DNA of 64,000 bases from Gemmatimonas aurantiaca (GTDB lineage Bacteria; Gemmatimonadota; Gemmatimonadetes; Gemmatimonadales; Gemmatimonadaceae): the NCBI RefSeq assembly GCF_037190085.1, contig NZ_JBBCJO010000005.1, positions 558,001 to 622,000 on the forward strand. Direction: 5' to 3'. A program made the translations under genes and the position numbers. Below, in pieces: positions 8,375 through 16,560 of this stretch (its first letter is position 1; every line of letters begins with the position of its first letter). The notes beneath the pieces were generated by a model, which saw only the letters and a program-made list of their open reading frames with translations, ran no database searches and was not told where the DNA came from.

Positions 8375-9304
8375 TCAGGCCTCGACCAGTTCCTGCGCGT
8401 ACACGTCGGCGTCGAACGGTTCGAGATCCCCCACCTGCTCGCCCACGCCGACGAACTTGATCGGCACATCGAGTGCTTCGTGCACCGCCACGACGATTCC
8501 GCCCTTGGCCGTGCCATCGAGTTTGGTGACCACCACGCCGGTCACCGGCACGGCCTTGGAGAACGTGCGGGCCTGTGACAGCGCGTTCTGCCCGATCGTG
8601 CCGTCCAGCACCAGCAGAATCTCATGCGGTGCCGACGGCATGCGCTTGCCGATGACCCGATGAATCTTGCGCAGCTCCGTCATCAGATCGTCACTTGTGT
8701 GCAGACGTCCCGCCGTGTCGACGATGATGAGATCGACATTGCGCGCGATGCCGGCATCCACGGCATCGAACGCCACCGAGGCGGGATCCGATCCGGGCAG
8801 TCCGCCCACGAACTCCGCACCGGCGCGTTCGGCCCACACCCGCAACTGATCGATCGCGCCGGCGCGGAACGTATCGGCCGCTCCCACCAGCACCCGCTTG
8901 CCCTGCGCGCGATACTGCGCCGCCAGTTTGCCGATGAAGGTGGTCTTGCCCGCACCATTCACACCGATGACCAGCAGCACCGTCGGCCCCGAGGGGGCCA
9001 CGGCCATCCGCGGATCGGCATTGCCGGTGCGCAACGCATTGGCCACCCCGTCAGCCAGCGCCTGACGGAATTCCGCCTCCGTCTTCACCTCGCCGCGCTT
9101 GTGCCGACGTTCCACCTCGGCCACGAGCGCCAGCGACGTCGGCACGCCAAAATCGGATTCGATCAGCAGCGTTTCGAGCGCTTCGAGCGAGCCCTCGTCG
9201 ACGCCTTTGAACAATACCGTGACATCGGTGCGGACCAGATCTTTGACACGTTGCCAGAGCGAACGTTTGGGAACGTCATCCTTGCGGCGAAAAAGGCGAG
9301 ACAC
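8375..9304 (-). CDS. ftsY: Signal recognition particle receptor FtsY
   Basis: SRP-receptor GTPase that docks ribosome-nascent-chain/SRP complexes at the inner membrane. The 309-aa protein has only a short, basic N-terminal region (MSRLFRRKDDVPKRSLWQRV), so the long acidic A domain of enterobacterial FtsY is missing, as in many other phyla. The N domain is at about 15-90. G-domain motifs are G1 GVNGAGKTTFIGKLA, DTFRAGAIDQL, G3 DTAGRLHTS and G4 TKLDGTAKGG. An inverted repeat lies upstream and recG follows 14 nt downstream. Confidence 0.95.
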   Translation of the reverse strand: MSRLFRRKDDVPKRSLWQRVKDLVRTDVTVLFKGVDEGSLEALETLLIESDFGVPTSLALVAEVERRHKRGEVKTEAEFRQALADGVANALRTGNADPRMAVAPSGPTVLLVIGVNGAGKTTFIGKLAAQYRAQGKRVLVGAADTFRAGAIDQLRVWAERAGAEFVGGLPGSDPASVAFDAVDAGIARNVDLIIVDTAGRLHTSDDLMTELRKIHRVIGKRMPSAPHEILLVLDGTIGQNALSQARTFSKAVPVTGVVVTKLDGTAKGGIVVAVHEALDVPIKFVGVGEQVGDLEPFDADVYAQELVEA

Positions 9305-9327
9305 GGGAGAGAGTTTGGAGTTTCAGG

Positions 9328-9410
9328 TTTGGGGTCGTGGGGTGAACAACCGGGTTGCGGGACCCGGGACTCGTGACCCGGCTGTTTCTCCCCAAACCCA
9401 CAACCCCGAA
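9328..9410. repeat. Inverted-repeat element, family member 1
   Basis: Imperfect inverted repeat in the spacer between ftsY and the VWA-like gene. The left arm (9328-9355) ends in GAACAACCGGGT and the right arm (9376-9410) begins ACCCGGCTGTTTCTCCCC. The same arm cores and a similar GACTCGTGACCCGG-like centre recur at 16433-16557. It sits immediately downstream of ftsY's start side and 19 bp upstream, in coordinate terms, of the VWA gene stop, so it follows the end of one minus-strand gene at neither T-run nor obvious promoter. A dispersed REP-like or transcription-attenuating element is likely. Confidence 0.7.
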
Positions 9411-9429
9411 CCCACGACTGCGGTTCAGC

Positions 9430-11409
9430 TCACCGCTGGCCCGTCACACGACGCCCGATCCACTCGGCGCACAACAGCAACAGCGCCAGCACGAACGGCC
9501 AGCCCGAATCGACGAGGCGGGGGGCATCGGACGCGGATGCGGTGCGCGAAGCAGGCCCCGCGGTGACGGCCGGCGCACGCGGCACCCATTCGCGCGAGGC
9601 GTTCACCACGAGCACGCTTGGGCCGCCACGCGTCTCCACATCGTACACCCCGGGCGGCAAGGTGGACGACGTGGTTTCGAAGCTGCGCGACGCAAACGCC
9701 AGTGTGATGGAATCACGCGCGCGCGCGGCAGAGGGACTGCCTGCGACCCGACGGGAAATCGTGGCTGCCACCAGCGTGTCCGCCCCACCCCGTCGCCACG
9801 ACACGGGGTCACCGGCGCGTACGAGACCGGCCACCGGTCGTGCAGCCCTCGCGTCTCCACGGCCGGCGGCGACCCAGTCGAAGATGGCTCCCCACAGCGC
9901 CGTGAAGGCCTCTTTCGGACGCCCGCCCCGCAGCGCCCATCCGGCATAGCCCGAGCCGGAGATGATCACTGCCCGGGTACCGCGCTCCTCACGGGCGGCA
10001 ATGGCAGCGACCGGATCGCCACGCTTGCCCAGGCGGGCCGTGAGCACGGCGTCGACGGTGCCGCTCGATGTACCGGCATTCGCCGCGGCATTCGCGCCAG
10101 TGGCCGGCCCGGCCAGTGTGATCGGTGGCAGGGAGTCGAACGGCAATGCCACCAGCGCCGACATGAGCGGCGACGCCGGGGCGCCGGCCACATACCACTC
10201 GGCCGTGCGCGTGAGTTCACCCGCGCGCGCGACCAGCGTCGGTGGCGCTGGCACCCACAGGGCGCGCGCCGCCGCCGACGTCACCGTCGCCGATCCCGTC
10301 GAGACGCCGGGGGCCGCACGTGGGGACATCCAACTGGTGTCGCCGTGCAGAATGAGCATGCCCGCGGCGGCGGCGCGCGCCCGCACCTCCGCTTCACTGA
10401 TGGGCGCCAACGTGCCTTCCACGCGCCACACGTTGGGAGCGACCCGCAGATACGCACGCGTCGGCACGTCCAAGGCACCGCGCAACACTGTGAGCACCTC
10501 GCGCACATCGAGGTCGGGCGAGGTGGACACGAACACCGCCGTGGGGCGGTCACCCACATCGATGGCCACGGTGAGCGTATCGTTGCGCGGTTCGGCGTCA
10601 GCGGCCACACGCACCACCGATTGCAACAACACGATGCGGGCACCGCGAGGCATCGTCACCCCCGCCGTGACGCGCGTGCTGGCATACGGCGCCAGCGCGG
10701 GCACCGGTACGGTCGCGACTTCGGCGCCATCGAGCAGCACGGCCATGGTGCCATCGGGCGTGGCCGTACCACCGGCCACCAACGTCGCCGACACCGATAT
10801 CGTATCTGCCGCCGTGGCCGACGCCGGCACCGACAGATCCGCCATCGCGACGTCGCGTCGCGCCGCGCTGCCTGCCACATCGGCCATGGTCACCACGCGC
10901 GAACCGGCCGGCGCTTCCGTCAGTACGTCCGCATCATCGAGTTCACCATCGGTGACCAGCACGAGCGCCCGTCCCATCGATGCCGCGCGGTCGACGGCGG
11001 GACGCACACGCGATGCCATATCGCCGGGCACCCAGTGCGTGAGATCGTCGCGTGTCCCGTCGCGCAGTGAGTCGCCGACCAGCACGAGCGGCGCGTCGGC
11101 ACCAACGGTCGGCATCACGCTGTCGACGAGTCGCTGACGCCATCCTCGCACGGCCGTGCTCTCGTCACCCACGGCCCGTCGCCACGACGCCGAGGCATCG
11201 ATGGCCAGCAGTGGTGGCAAGGGACGCGCGCGTCCCGACGGTGCCCCGAGCATCAACGCGGCCACGATGGTCACCGCCAGCATGCGCAGGACCGCGAGTC
11301 CCCATGCGCTCGTGCGCGATGACGAACCCGCTCCGACACCGCGGCCCCGCCCATAGGCGAGCCACGCGGTCAGAAGACCCAAGGCGATGGCGATGACCCA
11401 GCGAATCAC
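9430..11409 (-). CDS. VWA-like membrane protein with N- and C-terminal membrane anchors
   Basis: A 659-aa protein of unknown specific function. Two hydrophobic segments lie at the N-terminus (WVIAIALGLLTAWLAYG; LRMLAVTIVAALMLG) and one at the C-terminus (WPFVLALLLLCAEWIGRR). Between them, LLAIDASASW carries a DxSxS MIDAS-like motif typical of von Willebrand A folds, followed by strands such as RALVLVTDGELDD. The rest resembles the large BatA-like or glutamine-amidotransferase-like periplasmic proteins found beside MoxR ATPases, but no MoxR gene is nearby. The start is GTG at 11409. It lies downstream of the M23 peptidase terminator, so it probably has its own promoter in 11410-11440. Confidence 0.7.
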   Translation of the reverse strand: MIRWVIAIALGLLTAWLAYGRGRGVGAGSSSRTSAWGLAVLRMLAVTIVAALMLGAPSGRARPLPPLLAIDASASWRRAVGDESTAVRGWRQRLVDSVMPTVGADAPLVLVGDSLRDGTRDDLTHWVPGDMASRVRPAVDRAASMGRALVLVTDGELDDADVLTEAPAGSRVVTMADVAGSAARRDVAMADLSVPASATAADTISVSATLVAGGTATPDGTMAVLLDGAEVATVPVPALAPYASTRVTAGVTMPRGARIVLLQSVVRVAADAEPRNDTLTVAIDVGDRPTAVFVSTSPDLDVREVLTVLRGALDVPTRAYLRVAPNVWRVEGTLAPISEAEVRARAAAAGMLILHGDTSWMSPRAAPGVSTGSATVTSAAARALWVPAPPTLVARAGELTRTAEWYVAGAPASPLMSALVALPFDSLPPITLAGPATGANAAANAGTSSGTVDAVLTARLGKRGDPVAAIAAREERGTRAVIISGSGYAGWALRGGRPKEAFTALWGAIFDWVAAGRGDARAARPVAGLVRAGDPVSWRRGGADTLVAATISRRVAGSPSAARARDSITLAFASRSFETTSSTLPPGVYDVETRGGPSVLVVNASREWVPRAPAVTAGPASRTASASDAPRLVDSGWPFVLALLLLCAEWIGRRVTGQR

Positions 11410-11440
11410 GCAGGTAAGCTCACGAGGAGAGCGGTCGGAT

Positions 11441-11484
11441 AAAAGGGGATGGGGCGGGAGTTGAACGTCGCTCCCGCCCCATCC
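11441..11484 (-). terminator. Intrinsic terminator after the ftsZ-M23 peptidase pair
   Basis: Perfect 14-bp stem (11447-11460 with 11471-11484, GC-rich, ten-base loop). On the minus strand it is followed by CCTTTTATC. It lies about 50 nt past the stop of the M23 peptidase gene and so should end the ftsZ-peptidase transcript before the VWA-like gene. Confidence 0.85.
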
Positions 11485-11536
11485 GATGAATTACGAAGTC
11501 TGTTGGAACATCGCGTGGCGCGCTACTCAATCCTAC

Positions 11537-12817
11537 TCAATCGCCAGTGATGCGCGCTCCATCGCTCCGGACGGCGATGCTGGGGATCGCCGCGTCGAGT
11601 TGCGCGAACAGACGCGCCTTGAGGGCGGCAAACTCCGCCCGCTGCGCAGCGGCCAGCGGCTCGCCGGTCACATTGCGCAGAGCCACCCGCGGATCACGAT
11701 GCTGTCCGCCCACCAGCACTTCGAAGTGCAGATGCGGGCCGGTGGCGAGGCCGGAGGCGCCGACATATCCGATGGTGCGTGAAATGGGCACGGACACACC
11801 GGCCTTGATCCCACTGGCAAACCCTTGGAGATGCCCATAACGCGTCACGTACCCGTTGGTGTGCCGGATCTCGATGACGCGTCCATATCCGCCCTTCCAG
11901 CCGACAAAGACCACGCGGCCATCGCCGAGCGCCCGCACCGGCGTACCGGCGGCAGCCGCGTAGTCCGTGCCCTGATGCCCGCGCATGATGCCGAGAATGG
12001 GATGCCGCCGCTGTCCGAACACGCTGGAGATGCGCCGGAAGGCCAGTGGGGCGCGCAGGAAGGCCGCGCGCATGGACTTTCCTTCGCCATCGAAGTAGGA
12101 CACTCGCGTGCCCTGCGCGAATCGCATGGTCTCGACCGAGCGGCCATCCACCTTGAGACGTGCGGCAATGATGTTGCCGGGCCGCACCAGTCCATTGGGA
12201 GCCACCTGCCGCTCCACGAGCACACGCACCGAATCGCCCTTCTTGAGATCGCGGCTCAGATCGACGCGATATTCGAGGATGTCGGCCAGCGCGTACGCCA
12301 GCTCCACACGCACGCGCTCGGGGAAGGCTTCGGCACCGGCGGCAATGGCTTCGGTGAGCGTGGCATTGACCACACCGCCCACGACGACCGTATCGGTCTG
12401 CCAGGGGAGCAATTCTTCTTTCTCGACCCAGGCCCGGGAACCAGGCTCCGCACGCGTCAGCCGGACGATGCGATCGATGGCCAGCTGGAAGATGATCTCC
12501 GACGTGCCCGAATCGGGCTCCACCCGCGTCGTGATCTGGGTGCCCGCACGGATGCGGCGGGAATCGATGGCCGAAGCGGCCTGCAGGGCCTGCGCAGCTT
12601 CATCGGGCGAGACACCGGCGCGTTGCAACGCGACCGAGAGCGCCTCGCCCTTGCGCACCGTGTCGACCATGGTGCGCCACCGGGAGGAGACACGAGGCCC
12701 CGCGGCCAGCACTTCAGCAGCGGGGCGCTCTTCGACGACGGGACGTCCCAGCGCGATGACCGCCGCTCCGATCCCCAGACACCCAGCGGCAACGAGCAGC
12801 GTACGCGTGACGGTCAA
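11537..12817 (-). CDS. M23-family peptidoglycan endopeptidase, membrane-anchored
   Basis: Predicted LytM/M23 metallopeptidase that cleaves peptidoglycan cross-bridges or regulates division hydrolases. Of its 426 residues, an N-terminal signal anchor (LLVAAGCLGIGAAVIALG) precedes a LysM-like or OapA-like region (about 50-110; TVRKGEALSVALQRAGV), a linker, and the C-terminal M23 domain. The zinc site shows GHQGTDYAA (H and D) and HLHFEV (HxH), both complete, so it should be active. Translation starts at TTG 12817, whose TTGA overlaps the ftsZ stop codon. Coupling to ftsZ links septal wall hydrolysis to Z-ring production; that functional link is inference. Confidence 0.9.
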   Translation of the reverse strand: MTVTRTLLVAAGCLGIGAAVIALGRPVVEERPAAEVLAAGPRVSSRWRTMVDTVRKGEALSVALQRAGVSPDEAAQALQAASAIDSRRIRAGTQITTRVEPDSGTSEIIFQLAIDRIVRLTRAEPGSRAWVEKEELLPWQTDTVVVGGVVNATLTEAIAAGAEAFPERVRVELAYALADILEYRVDLSRDLKKGDSVRVLVERQVAPNGLVRPGNIIAARLKVDGRSVETMRFAQGTRVSYFDGEGKSMRAAFLRAPLAFRRISSVFGQRRHPILGIMRGHQGTDYAAAAGTPVRALGDGRVVFVGWKGGYGRVIEIRHTNGYVTRYGHLQGFASGIKAGVSVPISRTIGYVGASGLATGPHLHFEVLVGGQHRDPRVALRNVTGEPLAAAQRAEFAALKARLFAQLDAAIPSIAVRSDGARITGD

Positions 12818-14067
12818 TCCATCTGTCTCCGTATGAACGTCGGGATTTCCATGTCGTCGAGTTCAGCGCTGGACGATGCGGCTGGCGGCTGAACCCGTGG
12901 CGGGCGGGGTGCGGCCCCCTCCCAGGCGGGACGCGCCGGCGGCTGCACCGGAGGCCGGACCGTGGGTCGTTCGCGGGCCGGGAAGGGGAGCACCGACGGC
13001 GCCTTGTGGGCAGCCGCAGCATGAGAAGATGCGGCCGATGGCGCGCCAGCGGAAGGGGCAAATGTGCTCTGGGACGACCCGTGACCGGCGACATGTCCAC
13101 CCTGGACGATCCGGTCGAACCCGGTGGCGATGACCGTCACCCGGATCTCGCCCATCATGGCCGGCTCGTGCACCGCACCGAAGATGATTTCGGCTTCGTC
13201 ACCCACGGCATCGTGCACGATGTCATTGATCTGGTGCACTTCACCCAGCGTGAGGTCCTCGCCGCCGGTGATGTTGACCAGCACGCCCGTGGCGCCCGAC
13301 ACCGATACGTTGTCCAGCAGCGGCGAGGCGATGGCCTGCTGCGCGGCTTCGCTGGCCCGGTTCTCCCCGCGGCCGATGCCGGTGCCCATGAGCGCCGAGC
13401 CCCCGTTCTGCATGACGGTGCGCACGTCGGCGAAGTCGACGTTCACGAGGCCGGTCTCGGAGATGAGCACCGAGATGCCCTGCGTGGCGTGCAGCAGCAC
13501 TTCGTCGGCCTTCTTGAGGGCTTCGTGGAACGGGATGCCCTTGCCCACCACCGCCAGCAGCCGCTCGTTGGGCACGATGATCATCGTGTCCACGTGCTTG
13601 CGCATCTCGGCGATGCCCTCTTCCGCCTGCCGCATGCGCTTGCGGCCTTCGAACAGGAAGGGGCGGGTCACGATGCCGACGGTGAGCGCGCCGGCTTCGC
13701 GGGCGAGCTGGCAGATGACCGGCGCGGCGCCGGTCCCGGTGCCACCACCCATGCCGCAGGTGACGAACACGAGGTCGGCGTTGCCCAGGACACGCTTGGT
13801 GTCCTCGCGATTCTCTTCGATGGCCTGGCGTCCGATCTCCGGCCGCGCACCGGCCCCGAGGCCGCGCGTGAGCTTCTTGCCGATCTGGATCTTCACATCG
13901 GCCTTGGAGTTCATCAGCGCCTGCGCATCGGTGTTCACCGAGATGAACTCCACACCCTCGAGGTGCTCCTCGATCATGCGGTTCACGGCGTTACCGCCGC
14001 CGCCTCCCACACCCACCACTTTCATGCGGGCGTTCTGGGAAGCGCTCTCTTCGAACTCGAAGGTCAT
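12814..14067 (-). CDS. ftsZ: Cell division GTPase FtsZ
   Basis: Tubulin homologue that forms the Z ring. In the 417-aa form, residues 20-25 are the GGGGGN nucleotide loop and residues 107-113 the tubulin signature GGGTGTG. The T7 synergy loop is NVDFADVRTVM. After a roughly 80-residue proline-rich linker the protein ends with the conserved C-terminal peptide IPTFIRRQ, the docking site for FtsA. The ATG at 14067 is preferred because GGAG lies 9 nt upstream; an in-frame ATG at 14082 has no ribosome-binding site. A sigma70-like promoter lies at 14240-14267. Unusually, ftsA and the rest of the dcw cluster lie about 9.4 kb away. Confidence 0.96.
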   Translation of the reverse strand: MTFEFEESASQNARMKVVGVGGGGGNAVNRMIEEHLEGVEFISVNTDAQALMNSKADVKIQIGKKLTRGLGAGARPEIGRQAIEENREDTKRVLGNADLVFVTCGMGGGTGTGAAPVICQLAREAGALTVGIVTRPFLFEGRKRMRQAEEGIAEMRKHVDTMIIVPNERLLAVVGKGIPFHEALKKADEVLLHATQGISVLISETGLVNVDFADVRTVMQNGGSALMGTGIGRGENRASEAAQQAIASPLLDNVSVSGATGVLVNITGGEDLTLGEVHQINDIVHDAVGDEAEIIFGAVHEPAMMGEIRVTVIATGFDRIVQGGHVAGHGSSQSTFAPSAGAPSAASSHAAAAHKAPSVLPFPARERPTVRPPVQPPARPAWEGAAPRPPRVQPPAASSSAELDDMEIPTFIRRQMD

Positions 14068-14239
14068 CCGGGGGAGCTCCATACGGGGCTTTGGCGGCAC
14101 GGGGTGAAAGTCGCAACGCTCCCGGGCGGTACGGAAACGCTGGTAGTCGAGTGCCGCGAGCACCGCCGGCATTGGCGGTCCGCGCTCCCGACCGATGTGC
14201 AAATGTGGATCAAACCGGAACTGATGCCGTTACTCCCCT

Positions 14240-14267
14240 AGAATACACTTTCGACGGAATCCCGCAA
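14240..14267 (-). promoter_or_regulatory. Putative sigma70-type promoter for ftsZ
   Basis: On the minus strand a TTGCGG box (14262-14267) is followed after 16 nt by TATTCT (14240-14245). It would give a 5' leader of roughly 165 nt before the ftsZ ATG. Box quality is moderate and spacing is one below optimum. Confidence 0.55.
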
Positions 14268-14287
14268 CCCGTGGATTCCTTTACACT

Positions 14288-14299
14288 TGTGACGTCACA
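14288..14299. promoter_or_regulatory. Perfect 12-bp palindrome, possible operator
   Basis: TGTGACGTCACA is a perfect dyad. Its halves equal the CRP/FNR-family half-site TGTGA/TCACA but with a 2-bp centre, where CRP sites have 6 bp. It lies 21 bp upstream of the ftsZ -35 box and just before the candidate small RNA on the other strand, so a bound regulator could affect both. Confidence 0.45.
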
Positions 14300-14333
14300 G
14301 TCCGCTCCGCGAACGCTCCGCGTTATCCACATT

Positions 14334-14498
14334 TGAGCCGGCCGGCGCGAGGATGTGAGATCCCAGAGCGAGGATCCTGCCAATGGGCCGGAAACGCCTA
14401 TTGAACTGCTTCCTGGAGGCTCCTTCCGGCTCTCTCTTGATATTGTGACACGGTGGAAGCGGACGGCGGGACCGCGCCTGCGGCGCGGTCCCGCTTTT
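14334..14498 (+). ncRNA. Candidate structured small RNA ending in an intrinsic terminator
   Basis: No supported protein lies between the ftsZ promoter and 14499 on the plus strand, yet the strand ends in a strong intrinsic terminator. The stretch can form GATCC(14359-14363)/GGATC(14372-14376), a 9-bp stem GGGCCGGAA (14385-14393)/TTCCGGCTC (14424-14432) with an inner GCCT/AGGC pairing, and the terminator. Size (about 165-200 nt) and position suggest a stable small RNA. I tested it by eye against SRP RNA (no GGAAG-GCAG helix-8 signature), tmRNA and common riboswitches and found no match; 6S RNA is possible but unproven. The 5' end is a guess. Confidence 0.45.
14466..14498 (+). terminator. Strong intrinsic terminator, plus strand
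   Basis: A perfect 13-bp GC-rich stem (14466-14478 with 14482-14494) with a TGC loop, followed by TTTT. No U-run follows on the opposite strand. It ends a plus-strand transcript that can only begin in the ftsZ upstream region, which is the main reason to suspect a small RNA there. From 14499 to 14596 nothing else is recognised. Confidence 0.88.
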
Positions 14499-14596
14499 GT
14501 ATCAAGAGGGAGCAGGAGGGAGTGTCCAGGGAGCAGTGCAATAGCTGAGGGCTCGACTCTTCGTTGTTTCCCCGCTGCCTTCTGCCCTTCGATTCT

Positions 14597-16354
14597 TCAC
14601 TTCCCCGCCAGCCGCGGCTTCACCACCACGCGGCCGGCGGCCTCGAAACGACTGTCGTCGTCGAGTACCGGCCTCGTCACCCCCTCCCAGGGCTCGCGCG
14701 GGTCCCCGGCCACCGCTTCTACCACGAACTGTGCCCGCGGGACACCGCAGAGGATGAAGTGTCCCGTCGGACCCGTGACCGATTGCGCCTCGTGAGTGGT
14801 GGCCGAGAGTCGGTCGCCGCGTTTGGTGGTGGGCAGCCGGACACTGCTCACCCACTTGGCCGAGACTGCGGCGCCCGGAATGGGCTTGCCCAGCGAGTCC
14901 GTCACGATGCCCCAGACGGCCGCCTGACGCAGGCGGGCCGGTTCGGCGCCGCAGAGGTGCTTCAGCAGCTGGTCACCCGTAGGCGTGCGCAACCGGTCGT
15001 CGCCGGTATCGGTACGGGTCGCGACGGCGGTGGCCAACGCCCAGGGCACGATGTCTCCTGCCCCCTCGGCACGACCAAAGGGGAAACGGAGCACGACATC
15101 ATACCGCCCCTGCGGCACCGGAATCACCGTGCGGCCCGCGCTGTCGATGGGCGTATCGATATCCGTGCCCTTCACCGACACACGGGCCGCGGAAAACCAT
15201 TCGGCGCGGCGATCGAATCGCATGCGCAGCGTGGGCAGCACGGCGTGATAGGGCGGTGTACCGGGTGTCTCCGCGGCCAGCACCACTCCGCCCTCCTCCT
15301 GCACTTCGGCAACCGCCCGTTCTTCGAGAGCAAACGTGGTACGCCGCAGATTGTCGCTGCTGCGACGTTCCCGGGCCCCGATCCGCGGCATGCGCAGCGT
15401 CCACTGCGGAATGAACCAACTTCCATCGGACAATTGCGCGAAATGCACACTACCCCGGGCCTGGGTTTCGGAGACGAACGCCGGCAGTCCGACATAGCGG
15501 AACTGCACACTGTCGAGACGCGCGGTGCGACGGTCCACCCAGAAGCTGCCGGCAATGTCCACCACACGGTCGCGTGGAGACGCCGGTTCGAACCGCACGA
15601 TCAGTCGATCACGATTGCCATCGGGCCGATCGACGAGCTCGAAACAGTGGGTGCGCAGAAACGACGGGGAGATCAGGGTGCTGGCCGTGGGCGCGTAGAA
15701 TGTGCTGCCCGTTTCGTCTTCGTGCAGATATCCATGCAGCGCCAGACTGTCGGCGTCCCACGCGCGATAGCTGTTGATGGACGTGCCACGTGTGCGTTGC
15801 TGCGTGATGCCCCGCACCACGCGCCCATCCGCATCGAGACGGCGCACGAAGGCGTAGCGTTCGAATTCCCGCGGCGTGGCTGGTGCGTCGTTCGTGACGC
15901 CGAGTGCCGTGCCGATCTGCTCCCAGACCACGGCCAGTGTGGCGCCCTGTGCGCGTGTGAGATCGCAGTTCTGCCGTTCGCGGGTGATGACCTGGGGCAG
16001 TGCCACCGGCACGCCCTGCCATCGGATCGACACGGTGGTGCCGGCCTCGGGGAGCGTGATCGACCCGGCATCGAAGGGCGCGAATCCCACGCGCAAGACA
16101 CGCAGCCGATAGCGCCCCGCCGGCAGTGGCACCGCGAAACGGCTGCCCGCGTTCACCACCACGCGTGCCCGCTCGATCTGCTGTTCATCGAGCACCACCA
16201 ACACCGATGGCCCGGCGGCGCGTCCCCCGTCGACAGTGGTCACGGTGCCGGACAATGTCTGCGCGGCCGCGCGCTGTGGAGCACACACGGCGCCCGTCGC
16301 CAATACCATTGTCATCAGACCCGCGAGGGTGGCCCGGTATCCGGTCGGTCCCAT
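14597..16354 (-). CDS. Secreted carboxypeptidase-regulatory-like domain protein
   Basis: A 585-aa exported protein of unknown substrate. The start at ATG 16354 gives a classical signal peptide (GLMTMVLATGAVCAPQRAAAQ, cut after AAAQ). It is followed by a CarboxypepD_reg-like beta sandwich (TLSGTVTTVDGGRAAGPSVL...VPLPAGRYRLRVLRVGF). A middle region of about 330 residues has many beta strands and no catalytic motif that I can see. A second regulatory-like domain is near the C-terminus (AVWGIVTDSLGKPIPGAAVS...GHFILCGVP). Proteins of this type are abundant in Gemmatimonadota and Bacteroidota and are thought to act at the cell surface. An inverted-repeat element separates it from the M14 peptidase gene. 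Confidence 0.75.
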   Translation of the reverse strand: MGPTGYRATLAGLMTMVLATGAVCAPQRAAAQTLSGTVTTVDGGRAAGPSVLVVLDEQQIERARVVVNAGSRFAVPLPAGRYRLRVLRVGFAPFDAGSITLPEAGTTVSIRWQGVPVALPQVITRERQNCDLTRAQGATLAVVWEQIGTALGVTNDAPATPREFERYAFVRRLDADGRVVRGITQQRTRGTSINSYRAWDADSLALHGYLHEDETGSTFYAPTASTLISPSFLRTHCFELVDRPDGNRDRLIVRFEPASPRDRVVDIAGSFWVDRRTARLDSVQFRYVGLPAFVSETQARGSVHFAQLSDGSWFIPQWTLRMPRIGARERRSSDNLRRTTFALEERAVAEVQEEGGVVLAAETPGTPPYHAVLPTLRMRFDRRAEWFSAARVSVKGTDIDTPIDSAGRTVIPVPQGRYDVVLRFPFGRAEGAGDIVPWALATAVATRTDTGDDRLRTPTGDQLLKHLCGAEPARLRQAAVWGIVTDSLGKPIPGAAVSAKWVSSVRLPTTKRGDRLSATTHEAQSVTGPTGHFILCGVPRAQFVVEAVAGDPREPWEGVTRPVLDDDSRFEAAGRVVVKPRLAGK

Positions 16355-16432
16355 AACGCTCGAATTTAACTCGGAACCACGCGCACCACGGAACATGCAA
16401 TCCGTCCCGATGGGGCGCGCATTGGCAGGTGG

Positions 16433-16557
16433 TTTCGGGTCACCCGTAACGGGTTCGGGGGAGAACAACCGGGTCTCGAGTCGTGGGTCGCGTGTCACGT
16501 GACCCGGTACTCACCACCCGGCTGTTCCCCCCCGAATCTGTTACGCGCTACCCGGAA
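16433..16557. repeat. Inverted-repeat element, family member 2
   Basis: Arms 16433-16474 and 16516-16557 are inverted copies with 34 of 42 positions matching; several mismatches would still pair as G-U in RNA. The inner arm ends GAACAACCGGGT and ACCCGGCTGTTCCCC are the same as in the element at 9328-9410. It lies directly after the stop of the M14 peptidase gene (3 bp away) and before the carboxypeptidase-regulatory-like gene on the same strand. The position suggests transcription or mRNA 3'-end control, or a mobile REP-like unit. Confidence 0.75.
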
Positions 16558-16560
16558 CCC

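Noticed and set aside
14359..14432. SRP RNA (ffs) on either strand, suggested by CCGGAAGGAG on the minus strand
   Set aside because: The helix-8 signature with GGAA loop followed by GCAG is missing, and the terminator is on the plus strand only.
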